This document shows positions 51,620 through 60,240 of a stretch of 64,000 bases of DNA, piece after piece (the stretch's first letter is position 1; every line of letters starts with the position of its first letter). The translations under genes were made by a program, and so were the position numbers. Source of the DNA: Pedobacter endophyticus (GTDB lineage: Bacteria; Bacteroidota; Bacteroidia; Sphingobacteriales; Sphingobacteriaceae); contig NZ_CP064939.1 of the NCBI RefSeq assembly GCF_015679185.1, positions 310,001-374,000 on the forward strand, in the 5' to 3' direction. The notes below the pieces were generated by a model, which had not been told where the DNA came from, did not search any database, and saw only the letters and a list, made by a program, of their open reading frames with translations.

Positions 51620-52405
51620 ATGCCCCGAAGTACATTCTACTATTATCTTAAACAGGAGAAAACAACAGATAAATATGCACAGATCAAAACGCAGATCAGG
51701 AAAATATATGAGCGGCATAAGGGCCGGTTTGGCTACAGAAGGATAGTGTATGCTTTGAGAAATCTAGGGTTTCACATCAATCGTAGAACAGTTTTGAGGT
51801 CGATGAAAGTTCTGGGGCTGAAAAGTGTGATTAGGGCAAAAAAATACAGATCCTACAGGGGGCAGTTTGGAAAGGCGCCAGACAATATATTACAACATAA
51901 TTTTAAGGCAAAATGCCCCTCTGAAAAATGGGCAACAGATGTTACAGAATTTAAGGTAGGCTCACAGAAGGTATACCTATCGCCGGTAATCGATCTGTTC
52001 AATGGAGAAATAATAAGTTACGAATTAGCGGGAAGTCCCAATTTCAAGCAGGTGACAGATATGCTCAAAAAAGCATTTAAAAGGGTGCCTGGAAAACGGA
52101 CGAACCTAATCATACATTCGGATCAGGGGTGGCAGTATCAGATGAAAGCATATCAGGATTTATTGAGAAAAAAGGCCGTTGTACAGAGCATGTCGAGAAA
52201 AGGCAACTGTTTAGATAATGCAGTAATCGAAAACTTCTTTGGAACTATAAAATCTGAACTTTTTTATTTGAAAAAGTACCAAAGCATAGAAGAACTAAAA
52301 AAAGATATTAAATCTTACATTACTTATTATAATCACGACAGAATCAGGATTAACCTAGAAGGAACGAGTCCGGTAAAATACCGAACTCATAGGTTTAAAA
52401 ATTAA
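51620..52405 (+). CDS. IS3-family OrfB, DDE integrase domain
   Basis: Catalytic part of the transposase, most likely made as an OrfAB fusion by frameshifting at 51506; the frame is open from there, and 51620 is only its first ATG. An HTH_21 region (KGRFGYRRIVYALRNLG) is followed by the rve integrase core with first Asp in KWATDVTEF, second Asp in LSPVIDLFN/IIHSDQGWQY, and Glu in CLDNAVIENFFGTIKSE. The C-terminal YNHDRIRINLEGTSPVKYR is typical. The core appears intact. Confidence 0.94.
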   Translation: MPRSTFYYYLKQEKTTDKYAQIKTQIRKIYERHKGRFGYRRIVYALRNLGFHINRRTVLRSMKVLGLKSVIRAKKYRSYRGQFGKAPDNILQHNFKAKCPSEKWATDVTEFKVGSQKVYLSPVIDLFNGEIISYELAGSPNFKQVTDMLKKAFKRVPGKRTNLIIHSDQGWQYQMKAYQDLLRKKAVVQSMSRKGNCLDNAVIENFFGTIKSELFYLKKYQSIEELKKDIKSYITYYNHDRIRINLEGTSPVKYRTHRFKN

Positions 52406-52532
52406 ATTATTTTTGTGCATACTTCTGGGGGCAGTCCAAGCTAAAATTATAAATTGTATAACCTTGCCTGTACCATACAAATCTAAATGACGATGGTGCT
52501 ATTTAGGAACGCGATCCTCAATCCGAATGGAC

Positions 52533-53732
52533 TTAAAACAGCCGCAACTGATCGCCTGGTGGTTTCTCCTTACCAAACACCGTCCGGCCGCCGTATTTCC
52601 AGCTGTCGGTTCGTTCGCGGGCTATTACTTTATCAAAATCCATATTCGGTATAAAATCCTTTTCCGCATTTTTGGCAATCTGATGAAGCGATTTAATCGC
52701 TTGCTGCTTATCGCTGTGGCCAATTTTCGCACTTTCTACTGCCTTTTGTAGCACGCTTATGGTTTCATCAAAAACGTTTACAGGCACCGGAAACGGGTGC
52801 CCATCTTTACCTCCGTGGGCAAACGAGTACCTCGCAGGATCGGAAAACCTCGATGGCGTGCCATAAATCACCTCGCTTACCAAAGCCATCGACTGTAGAG
52901 TTCTCGGCCCCATTCCCTGTAACAACAACAATTCTTCAAAGTCTGCTGGTTGCTTTTCTTGCGCCAACCATAAAATGCTTCCCAAACGCTTCAAGTCAAC
53001 ATCTTTTGCTTTCACGTCGTGGTGGCTGGGCATTACCAGTTTTTGAACTTCGGCCATCATGCGCACGGGCGACTCTTGGGTAATCGCCATCATGGTTTGC
53101 CTTGTGGTATTTGCCGCGCTGGCAGTTAGATTGAGAATTTGACCTTGATTTATTCCACAAACGCCCGAATGAGGCTCCTCAATAAACGATTTCAGATTTT
53201 CCGAATGCCAATGGTAGCGCCTTGCCGTTGAACTGGCATCGCTCATTCCTTGCTGAACCACTGCCCAATCGCCATCGCTGTTTAAGATAAAACTGTGCAG
53301 ATATAGTTGAAACCCGTCTTGAACCGCAGTATTGTCAACCTTGGCACTTAATTTACTGGCCCGAACCAGTTCATTCCCATTGAGGCCGGTTTTATCGGCT
53401 ATTCTTAACAATTCGTTTGGCGTTTCGCGGCTAAATTTTCCTTTGCCACCGCAGATATAAATCCCCAATTCCCGTGAGAGCGGGTTAATTGACTTCTTCA
53501 ATGCGCCCATTACGGAAGTGGTTATGCCCGACGAATGCCAATCCATGCCCATTACGGCACCTAAACTCTGGAACCAAAATGGACTGCTGAGCCGACGAAT
53601 CACTTCACTTTTACCATATTCTACCAATATAGATTCCACAATAGCCAGCCCGAGTTTGGCCATGCGCTGCGCCAACCACGGCGGAACATGGCCATAATGT
53701 AAAGGTAAATCCGCACTTCCTGATCTTTTCAA
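52533..53732 (-). CDS. DUF763 domain protein
   Basis: A 399-residue protein of the DUF763 family found in archaea and some bacteria. N-terminal MKRSGSADLPLHYGHVPPWLAQRM and LLLLQGMGPRTLQSMALVSEVIYG (a helix-hairpin-helix-like stretch at about 265-290) are recognisable. The latter suggests nucleic acid binding; function is unknown. Start: homologues begin at KRSG, which places the start at TTG 53732; a second TTG lies three codons upstream. A perfect -7 TAATTTTG at 53739-53746 would start the mRNA at about this codon. The start also lies in the XRE-S24 operator-like repeat, suggesting damage-linked control. Confidence 0.83.
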   Translation of the reverse strand: MKRSGSADLPLHYGHVPPWLAQRMAKLGLAIVESILVEYGKSEVIRRLSSPFWFQSLGAVMGMDWHSSGITTSVMGALKKSINPLSRELGIYICGGKGKFSRETPNELLRIADKTGLNGNELVRASKLSAKVDNTAVQDGFQLYLHSFILNSDGDWAVVQQGMSDASSTARRYHWHSENLKSFIEEPHSGVCGINQGQILNLTASAANTTRQTMMAITQESPVRMMAEVQKLVMPSHHDVKAKDVDLKRLGSILWLAQEKQPADFEELLLLQGMGPRTLQSMALVSEVIYGTPSRFSDPARYSFAHGGKDGHPFPVPVNVFDETISVLQKAVESAKIGHSDKQQAIKSLHQIAKNAEKDFIPNMDFDKVIARERTDSWKYGGRTVFGKEKPPGDQLRLF

Positions 53733-53752
53733 TACTAACAAAATTAGTAATT
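53731..53752. promoter_or_regulatory. XRE-S24-type operator over the DUF763 promoter and start
   Basis: AATACTAA (53731-53738), five bases, TTAGTAATT (53744-53752) repeats the layout of 30127-30149 with one mismatch. On the minus strand it contains TAATTTTG, an exact -7 element, with TTTC 19 bp upstream as a possible -33 element. Repressor binding would block this promoter directly. Confidence 0.6.
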
Positions 53753-53835
53753 TTATTGATAAACTGAAACCATCGTTGTGATCTTTTAAAACGTTTGACC
53801 CTTTATTTTGTTAATTTTGATCAACTCCTGATTGC

Positions 53836-54927
53836 ATGCGTAAACTTTTACAACGGTTATTGAGTAAATGGGTAATTAAAATGTCGAACAAGTTTGGTTC
53901 AAGGCCAAACCGCGACCGTATTCACGATGCTTTAATCAAGCTGTTCGCCGAAATCAATGGCGAAAAAAGTAAACGGGGAATTACCCTCAATATCACCAGG
54001 AACGATAAGATTGTGGTTTTTTCGGACCAGCACAAGGGTGCGCGAGACTTTGCAGACGATTTCTCATTGGCTGAAAAAAATTATCTAGCGGCTTTAAAGC
54101 ACTATAATTCGAATAACTTCCATTATATAAACTTAGGCGACAGCGAAGAGTTATGGGAAAATTTGGTAGAATCGGTAATCAGGCACAATAAGCAGAGCTT
54201 CGAGGCCGAAAAAATGTTTATTGCTCGGAAGGCTTTTACAAAAATATTCGGAAACCACGACCTTTATTGGGATAACGATCCACTGGCAAGCTTCAACCTA
54301 AAGCGGATATACGGCGAAAGCGTTCGCATTTATGAGGGTGCAATTTTAAAGCTTGCGCTCGACAACCAAAATTTAAATATCTTTTTAACGCATGGCCATC
54401 AAGGCGATTCTGCAAGCGACGGCAACTGGTTTAGTAAGTGGTTTGTAAGTACAATTTGGGCGCCACTGCAATCTTATTTGCAGATTAACCCAAATACTCC
54501 CGCTTACGATAACGAGTTAAAAACCGCCCATAATGAATTGATGTACAGCTGGCAGGCGCAACGGAAAAACACCATCTTAATTACGGGGCACACGCATCAA
54601 CCCGTATTTGCTTCGCTTACTCACCTCGAAAGAATTTACATGCGGCTACAGGCTGCCGTTACGGCCAATGATGAAGTTGAAGTTGAAAAATTAAATGCTG
54701 AGTTAAAGATCAGAGTGAGAGCAGGCGCTTTAGCTCCCGAATTTAAAGCGTACGAGCCCGGTTATTTCAACAGCGGCTGCTGTTGCTTTAACGATGGCGA
54801 TATTACCGGAATCGAAATTGAAGATGGCTTTATCCGACTTATTAAATGGTCATTCCAAAAAACAGGATCGCCCGCCCGGTTTTTATTAGAAGAAATGCGA
54901 TTAGAGGAACTTACGGAGCCTACTTAA
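53836..54927 (+). CDS. metallophosphoesterase
   Basis: A 363-residue calcineurin-like phosphoesterase. Metal motifs are FSDQHKGA (about 57-64), NLGDSEELW, FGNHDLYW, LTHGHQGD and TGHTHQPVF, in family order. There is no signal peptide; the first 15 residues are basic (MRKLLQRLLSKWVIKM), so it probably works in the cytoplasm or at the membrane. The substrate is unknown. Its 3' end overlaps the convergent histidine kinase gene by 8 bp. Confidence 0.88.
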   Translation: MRKLLQRLLSKWVIKMSNKFGSRPNRDRIHDALIKLFAEINGEKSKRGITLNITRNDKIVVFSDQHKGARDFADDFSLAEKNYLAALKHYNSNNFHYINLGDSEELWENLVESVIRHNKQSFEAEKMFIARKAFTKIFGNHDLYWDNDPLASFNLKRIYGESVRIYEGAILKLALDNQNLNIFLTHGHQGDSASDGNWFSKWFVSTIWAPLQSYLQINPNTPAYDNELKTAHNELMYSWQAQRKNTILITGHTHQPVFASLTHLERIYMRLQAAVTANDEVEVEKLNAELKIRVRAGALAPEFKAYEPGYFNSGCCCFNDGDITGIEIEDGFIRLIKWSFQKTGSPARFLLEEMRLEELTEPT

Positions 54928-56053
54928 TCGGTAATTCAACGAAAAACGTGGTCCCTTCATTTTGTCCCGCACTTTCTGCCCAAATCTTTCCTTTATGTAC
55001 ATCAACGTACATTTTTGCCAGCGTTAAGCCTAGCCCGTTCGACAATTCTTTGGCGGTAGACTTGCTACTGAGCGGAGCAAACTTAACAAACAAGCGATCG
55101 AGATCTTCCGCTGAAAGACCAACTCCGCTATCTTTAATGGCTATGGTAATTGTATTTTCAGCTTTTTGATGGGATATTTCAATCACTCCATTGGGTTGCG
55201 AGAACTTGTTTGCATTTTGTAAAAGCTGATAAAAAACAGTCGACAGTTTTTCTTTGTCGCCATAAATTATCAGCTCCTCATTATCATCAAACTGAAGTGC
55301 TTTGTTTTTTTTAACAGAATCAAATTCAATTGACTGCATAGCCGAACGTAAAATTGAACTTAAGTCGATTTTTTCCTTTTGTGGTTTAAACGAGCCGTTT
55401 TCTCTTCGGGCAGAACTGAGGATATTGTTCAGCTGATCGACGATTGTTTTCGATTGCACGTTGATTTTTTTAGCAATCGTCGCAGCTTTTTCGTCAATAT
55501 TTTGCATTCTGCTCATCAACTCAGCCTGCAATGAAATCGTTGTCATTGGGTTTTTAAGGTCGTGAATAAGCACATGTAAGCGATCGTCCTGCGCCCTCAT
55601 TGTATTTCGTATGGCTGTTCGCGTCGCTAGTTTATCAGTTATAATAACCGATAAACTTTTCAACATATTTACCTTTTTATCAGTCACTAACGCCTCTGTA
55701 TCTGAATAAACACTTATCACTCCAATAAGTTTATCATCCAATGTTTTAATTGGTACAGATAAGCAGAATGTTGGCGCTGATACTTCGTTATTATTTGCTA
55801 AAAATACTTCCTCTGTTTCGAGCACCTCCACTGCACCTTTTAAAAATTCATCAGCCAAAATGCGATCGCCTAAGCGGGAGATAGTGAAAACCTCATCACC
55901 AACGAAACTAATACAGGCATTGTCAACTTCAAAAATTCCAGCGGCCAGTTTACAAATATTGTCAAAAGCGAGATCGGGGTTGAGACTTAAAATTTCGTAG
56001 GCGTTGCCATTTCTTAAGCGTGTTTCTGCGGATGTCGGGTGAATATGGGTCAT
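54920..56053 (-). CDS. GAF-domain sensor histidine kinase
   Basis: A 377-residue cytoplasmic sensor kinase. A GAF domain spans about 20-140 (FDNICKLAAGIFEVDNACISFV; LSVPIKTLDDKLIGVISVY). The dimerisation domain has the phospho-accepting His164 in HVLIHDLKNPMTTISLQAE. The ATP-binding domain shows N-box LLQNANKFS, G1 DSGVGLS and the G2-like SNGLGLTLAK. No transmembrane helix and no response regulator is next to it, so it is an orphan. Signal unknown. Confidence 0.93.
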   Translation of the reverse strand: MTHIHPTSAETRLRNGNAYEILSLNPDLAFDNICKLAAGIFEVDNACISFVGDEVFTISRLGDRILADEFLKGAVEVLETEEVFLANNNEVSAPTFCLSVPIKTLDDKLIGVISVYSDTEALVTDKKVNMLKSLSVIITDKLATRTAIRNTMRAQDDRLHVLIHDLKNPMTTISLQAELMSRMQNIDEKAATIAKKINVQSKTIVDQLNNILSSARRENGSFKPQKEKIDLSSILRSAMQSIEFDSVKKNKALQFDDNEELIIYGDKEKLSTVFYQLLQNANKFSQPNGVIEISHQKAENTITIAIKDSGVGLSAEDLDRLFVKFAPLSSKSTAKELSNGLGLTLAKMYVDVHKGKIWAESAGQNEGTTFFVELPIK

Positions 56054-56128
56054 CTGTTTAGTAACAAATAATAATAGGAATATTTAGACGTTTTTCGAAT
56101 TTGATAAAGTTAAATAATATCTTTAATA

Positions 56129-56153
56129 ACATAATTATTATAAACAATTATGT
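56129..56153. promoter_or_regulatory. inverted repeat in the HK / GH130 spacer
   Basis: ACATAATT (56129-56136) and AATTATGT (56146-56153) with a 9-bp gap lie between the divergent kinase and GH130 genes. It may be a regulator site; AT-richness makes chance likely. Confidence 0.3.
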
Positions 56154-56225
56154 GCGTTATCAGTTAATACATTGAAAACCGTGTTGAGGATAACAACTAT
56201 AATTCGCAAACAAAACAGCCCAAAA

Positions 56226-57698
56226 ATGAGATTATACATCGAACGTAAACCCGTAAAGGTAAATCCCGATACCAAACGAGTAATTGCCCGTTTTTTTTTC
56301 AACGGAGAAGAAAGAGCTTTACAAGTAATTAAAAAAGTTTTAGAATTTTCTGATGAAAAAGTATTTGCATTAATTTCACCAATACTGCAAGAATACTCTA
56401 AAAGGCATAGAAACATCACCAAAATTTTAAATCGGCATAGTAAAAAGTTAAAAAAACAACTTGCCGTTTTGGGTACCGATCTCGAAGATTTAGACCAATA
56501 CAAAAGGCTCTTGATCGGCGCTTACTTTACACACGAATATTCAATAGAATCAGCAGCATTTTTCAATCCGAGTATTGTTGATGATCCCGACCAAAGCGAT
56601 TTGGTGGAAGGAGAGAAGCGGGTAATCATCAGTTTTAGGGCCGTGGGAGAGGGGCATATTTCGTCAATCGTATTCAGAAGGGCGCTCATTGATAAACACA
56701 ACAACATTCAGGTTTTACCTGTCGGCAATTATGTAGATGAGGCCGAAGTAGTAAAAAATGCCATTTACGTAAAGAAGCTCTTTTTTAAGAAAGCGGCATA
56801 CGCACAGATAGACCCTTCGGTTATTGAAGAGATTGAAGCACAGCTGGATGATAAGTTCGAGTACACCAGCCTCAGCAACATTATTAAAGATTCAAAGAGT
56901 TTACATAAAGGTTCGCCAGACAGACTGATAGAATACGACAAAGTGCTTTGGCTATCAGACACTTACCACACCATATCGTTCTCTAAGGACACCGATATCT
57001 CAGATCGTGTTATTTTTCCCATTTCGGAATTTGAGCGAAAAGGGATTGAAGATGCCCGCTTTGTGAAGTTTGTGAAAGATGATGGAAGAGTGCTTTACTA
57101 CGCTACTTACACCGCTTTCGATGGTTCGCTAATTATCCCGAAATTGGTGCAAACGGCAGATTTCTACGAGTTTAAGGTGATACCTTTGTACGGCGATGGT
57201 GCGCAAAATAAAAACCTCGCTTTGTTTCCCCGCAAAATAAATGGAAAATATGTAATGATGAGCCGGATTGACGGATGGAACAACTACCTGATGTTTTCTG
57301 ACAAAGTAAACGTTTGGGAAAACCCCGTGCTTCTGAAACAGCCGCGTTACGACTGGGAACTGGTGCAAATCGGAAACTGCGGATCGCCGATTGAAACCGA
57401 CCGCGGTTGGCTGGTGGTTACCCACGGTGTAGGGCCTATGCGCAAATACTGCATCGGCGTTGTTCTGCTCGATCTTGAAGATCCCAGTAAAGAAATTGGC
57501 CATTTAAAAGAACCTTTAATTATGCCGAACAACGAGGAACGCGAGGGCTACGTTCCAAATGTGGTATATTCCTGCGGCTCCATCGTCAGCAACGGCGAAT
57601 TGATTATCCCTTACGGATTATCAGACTACAGCTCATCATTCGCAACGGTAAATTTAGAACTATTGCTAAATAAGTTGCTGGAGAACGGTGAAAGATAA
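56226..57698 (+). CDS. glycoside hydrolase family 130 protein (phosphorylase type)
   Basis: A 490-residue five-bladed beta-propeller enzyme of the GH130 class, which phosphorolyses or hydrolyses beta-mannosides. Visible blocks are FNPSIVDDPDQSD, ISFRAVGEGHISSI, GIEDARFVKF followed by YYATYTAFDG, WNNYLMFSDK, WELVQIGNCGSPIETDRGWLVVTHGVGPM and YGLSDYSSSFATV. The first 110 residues are an added helical domain. ATG 56226 is chosen over a TTG 54 bp upstream. It is convergent with a GT4 glycosyltransferase, a pair seen together in other Bacteroidota. Substrate not visible. Confidence 0.9.
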   Translation: MRLYIERKPVKVNPDTKRVIARFFFNGEERALQVIKKVLEFSDEKVFALISPILQEYSKRHRNITKILNRHSKKLKKQLAVLGTDLEDLDQYKRLLIGAYFTHEYSIESAAFFNPSIVDDPDQSDLVEGEKRVIISFRAVGEGHISSIVFRRALIDKHNNIQVLPVGNYVDEAEVVKNAIYVKKLFFKKAAYAQIDPSVIEEIEAQLDDKFEYTSLSNIIKDSKSLHKGSPDRLIEYDKVLWLSDTYHTISFSKDTDISDRVIFPISEFERKGIEDARFVKFVKDDGRVLYYATYTAFDGSLIIPKLVQTADFYEFKVIPLYGDGAQNKNLALFPRKINGKYVMMSRIDGWNNYLMFSDKVNVWENPVLLKQPRYDWELVQIGNCGSPIETDRGWLVVTHGVGPMRKYCIGVVLLDLEDPSKEIGHLKEPLIMPNNEEREGYVPNVVYSCGSIVSNGELIIPYGLSDYSSSFATVNLELLLNKLLENGER

Positions 57699-57741
57699 GC
57701 GTGCTGAAGTGTTTGTGAATAAGGTACATAAGGGCACAAAA

Positions 57742-57766
57742 AAGTCAAGTTTTAAAAACTTGACTT
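57742..57766. terminator. terminator hairpin between GH130 and GT4 genes
   Basis: AAGTCAAGTTTT and its complement with a one-base centre; on the minus strand a run of T follows, so it suits the GT4 transcript. Confidence 0.55.
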
Positions 57767-57785
57767 CTTAAAAACATTACAAAAA

Positions 57786-57820
57786 AACAATGGCTGACCA
57801 ATAATTGGTCAGCCATTGTT
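57786..57820 (-). terminator. 17-bp-arm hairpin after the GT4 gene
   Basis: AACAATGGCTGACCAAT (57786-57802) and its exact complement (57804-57820) around one base, followed on the minus strand by a T-rich run. It lies 20 bp after the GT4 stop. This and the hairpin at 57742 stand in tandem. Confidence 0.75.
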
Positions 57821-57839
57821 GTTGTATCTCTAGCTATTG

Positions 57840-60110
57840 TTAAGCTACCTTTCCCGATTCAACAAGGGGGGAGGATAAAGTCTGAAATTCAGTTTCTGCT
57901 GCTTTCAAAACTGCTAAGTGCGATATAAAGTAGGCGAGCGTACTCTCGGCGCCTTGATTTCGGTTTACGCTGTTGAACTGCAAACCGTCGGCACAGCCGT
58001 GCGTTTCGAAATCGTACAGCGGAATATGCAAACTGTTTTTGCCCAAAAACCATTCGTAACTCGTATGCATTAAGCTTAAATACTTGTCGTCTTTCGTCAA
58101 TTCAAAAGCCTTGGCATACAGCAGCACCATAGCCATGGTTTCAATTGCCTGCTGATCGTATATCGGGTTTTTGCCATGCTTTTTCATCCAGCCCGCGTTT
58201 CCCACGGGATTTAAATAGCCGTTTTCGAAAGAGAAAGTATTCAAAAATGCGATACTTTCCATAGCAGTTTCGTACGAAGTGGTATTTCCGGTAGCCTCAA
58301 AATGATGTAACAGGGCCAGCGGTAAAATTGCATTATCGTACGTTAGTATATCTTCAAACCAGTGCCAGTCGCCATCCTTGTTTGTACGGTAAGCGCTCAC
58401 AAGCGATTCGGCAAGTCGGTTTACTTCATTAATCAAAATCTCATCGCCGGGATGCGCACATAAGAAATGTGAAATTCCGATAATGGTGTTAGCCATTCCA
58501 CGCAGGTGTTTCAAACCTTTAAAATGCGGAATAGTGTGTGCAAAAAGCTCTCGGCCAAACTCGCGATAAGAGTTGTTAGGCGCCACGCAAATTAAATAGC
58601 CCAAGGCCCAAATTGTCCGGCCGAAAGAATCTTCGGAACCTATCTCATCAAGATAATTGCGATTGAAACTTAAAAAATTTCTGAAATTTCCATCCTCACG
58701 TTGCATGTATTGAACAAAGCTGAGGTAAATCGGCATCAATTGCAGCGCTTTTTGATTTTTATCCTGCTCGTAAGCCATCAGCGCCATAATCAATGCCCTT
58801 GCATTATCATCAATGCAATATCCTTCTTTTAAATTCGGAATCCCGAACCGGGCATGCTGAATAATCCCGGTGTCGTCGGTTAATAACGAAATGTGGTTAA
58901 GGTTCAGGGCGGGCATCCGTTCAATATCGATAATAGGAGGGATTGCCCGTTTGGGTTTTGCTTCTTTTGTTAAAGCCGCTTCCAAGGTTTTTAAATATAC
59001 GTTTCCGATAGCTGGCCAGCGAAGCTTCAACCCGAAGCGATAGGCGTTTTGTTTCAGCTGTTGATGTTTGTCATCGTTATCAAGCAACTCGTTAACAATA
59101 TTCGATAGCTGCTGGTCATTTTTGAAATCAAATAACCGACCTCTGTTTTCGGCGAGCAGTTCTTGTGCGTGCCAGTAAGGCGTAGAAACTACCGCGGCAC
59201 CGGCGCCAACAGCATAAGAAAGTGTACCGCTGGTTATTTGCGCCTCATTTAAATACGGAGTAATATACAGGTAGCAGGCAGTTAAATATTGATGAAGTTC
59301 TTCTTCAGAAACGAATTTGTTTACAAAGGCGATATTCTTTTCTACGCCCAAATCCTTCGCAAGCGCCTTTAGGCTATCGCGATATTCCTCACCATTATGC
59401 CGCACAACCCCCGGATGTGTATTGCCAAGTATGACATACAATACCTCGGGGTGCTTATCTACAATTGCTGGCAAGGCCTTAATTACCGTTTCTAACCCTT
59501 TGTTCCTGCTGATCAATCCAAAAGTGAACAGCACTTTTCGGCCCCGAAACAGCTCGCTTTGCGACACCTGATTGTCAACAATAGGCTCAAGATCGGGCAC
59601 ACCATGCTCAATTAGTTTAATTGATGATTGCGGGATTTGGTAAATACTCGTCAAAAATAACACAGCCTTTTTGCTCATCACCACAATGTTCGAAGATTTT
59701 TTTGCAATCTCCTTAATGATGGTCTGCTGCATAAAACTCGGCTCTTTTAACACCGTATGCAACACCGTAATGAAAGGTTTTTCCAGTCGGTTAATTAACG
59801 ACAAAAGGAAAACGCCACTGTTGCCGCCATAAATACCAAATTCGTGTTCAATAATACAAGTATCTATATCGCTGTTATTAATAAATTCAGCCGCCTCAAT
59901 GTAGTCTTGCTGATTTTGCTGCCTGATCACAAATTTTACCTCCTTCGGATAGGCGTGTTCATGTACATCTTCCGATTCGTTCATCGCTACCACAAAACTT
60001 TTAGCCGCGTTATACGATGAATTTAAACTTAATGCATTAACTAAATTTTGGTTAAATGTTGCCAAACCACATTCGCGTGGCGGATAGGTAGAAATGTAGG
60101 CGATCTTCAT
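57840..60110 (-). CDS. GT4 glycosyltransferase with C-terminal alpha/alpha-toroid domain
   Basis: A 756-residue cytoplasmic protein. Residues 1-375 are a GT-B glycosyltransferase family 4 domain: AYISTYPPRECGLATFNQNL, EHEFGIYGGNSGVFLL, VLFTFGLISRNKGLETVI, and the EX7E-like TPYLNEAQITSGTLSYAVGAG. Residues about 400-740 are helical with glucan- or mannan-binding-like motifs (YCIDDNARALIMALMAYEQ, SFGRTIWALGYLI, NQGAESTLAYFISH), resembling six-hairpin glycosidases. Thus a fusion of transferase with a glycosidase-like or binding domain. With the convergent GH130 gene it may form and degrade the same mannoside; inference. Confidence 0.87.
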   Translation of the reverse strand: MKIAYISTYPPRECGLATFNQNLVNALSLNSSYNAAKSFVVAMNESEDVHEHAYPKEVKFVIRQQNQQDYIEAAEFINNSDIDTCIIEHEFGIYGGNSGVFLLSLINRLEKPFITVLHTVLKEPSFMQQTIIKEIAKKSSNIVVMSKKAVLFLTSIYQIPQSSIKLIEHGVPDLEPIVDNQVSQSELFRGRKVLFTFGLISRNKGLETVIKALPAIVDKHPEVLYVILGNTHPGVVRHNGEEYRDSLKALAKDLGVEKNIAFVNKFVSEEELHQYLTACYLYITPYLNEAQITSGTLSYAVGAGAAVVSTPYWHAQELLAENRGRLFDFKNDQQLSNIVNELLDNDDKHQQLKQNAYRFGLKLRWPAIGNVYLKTLEAALTKEAKPKRAIPPIIDIERMPALNLNHISLLTDDTGIIQHARFGIPNLKEGYCIDDNARALIMALMAYEQDKNQKALQLMPIYLSFVQYMQREDGNFRNFLSFNRNYLDEIGSEDSFGRTIWALGYLICVAPNNSYREFGRELFAHTIPHFKGLKHLRGMANTIIGISHFLCAHPGDEILINEVNRLAESLVSAYRTNKDGDWHWFEDILTYDNAILPLALLHHFEATGNTTSYETAMESIAFLNTFSFENGYLNPVGNAGWMKKHGKNPIYDQQAIETMAMVLLYAKAFELTKDDKYLSLMHTSYEWFLGKNSLHIPLYDFETHGCADGLQFNSVNRNQGAESTLAYFISHLAVLKAAETEFQTLSSPLVESGKVA

Positions 60111-60240
60111 AAGTATTTCTGTAGATAAATGTATCTGAATAACACAATAAGGGGGTAAATTGTTTTAAAATCCGAAAATTTCTATGGTTGATGACAAAAC
60201 AATACGATTTTGTCCTTGTTAACTTATAAATTTTAAGCTT

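Larger units (their letters stand above)
51006..52438 (+). mobile_element. IS3-family insertion sequence (IS150-like group)
   Basis: A complete element of about 1433 bp. Inverted ends are TGCACTGCCCCCAGAAGT at 51006 and, as complement, TGGACTGCCCCCAGAAGT ending at 52438, with TG..CA termini. It carries orfA and orfB in overlapping frames with an A_AAA_AAG slippage site. Both frames look intact, so it may be active. No clear target duplication is visible at the flanks. It inserted between lysA and the DUF763 gene. Confidence 0.93.

Noticed and set aside
50999..52445. Target site duplication of the IS3 element
   Set aside because: Flanks (TTTAAAA and AGCTAAA) show no convincing 3-5 bp direct repeat at the inferred ends.
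54920..54927. 8-bp overlap of convergent phosphoesterase and kinase genes
   Set aside because: Real, but tail-to-tail overlaps of this size are common and need no special explanation.
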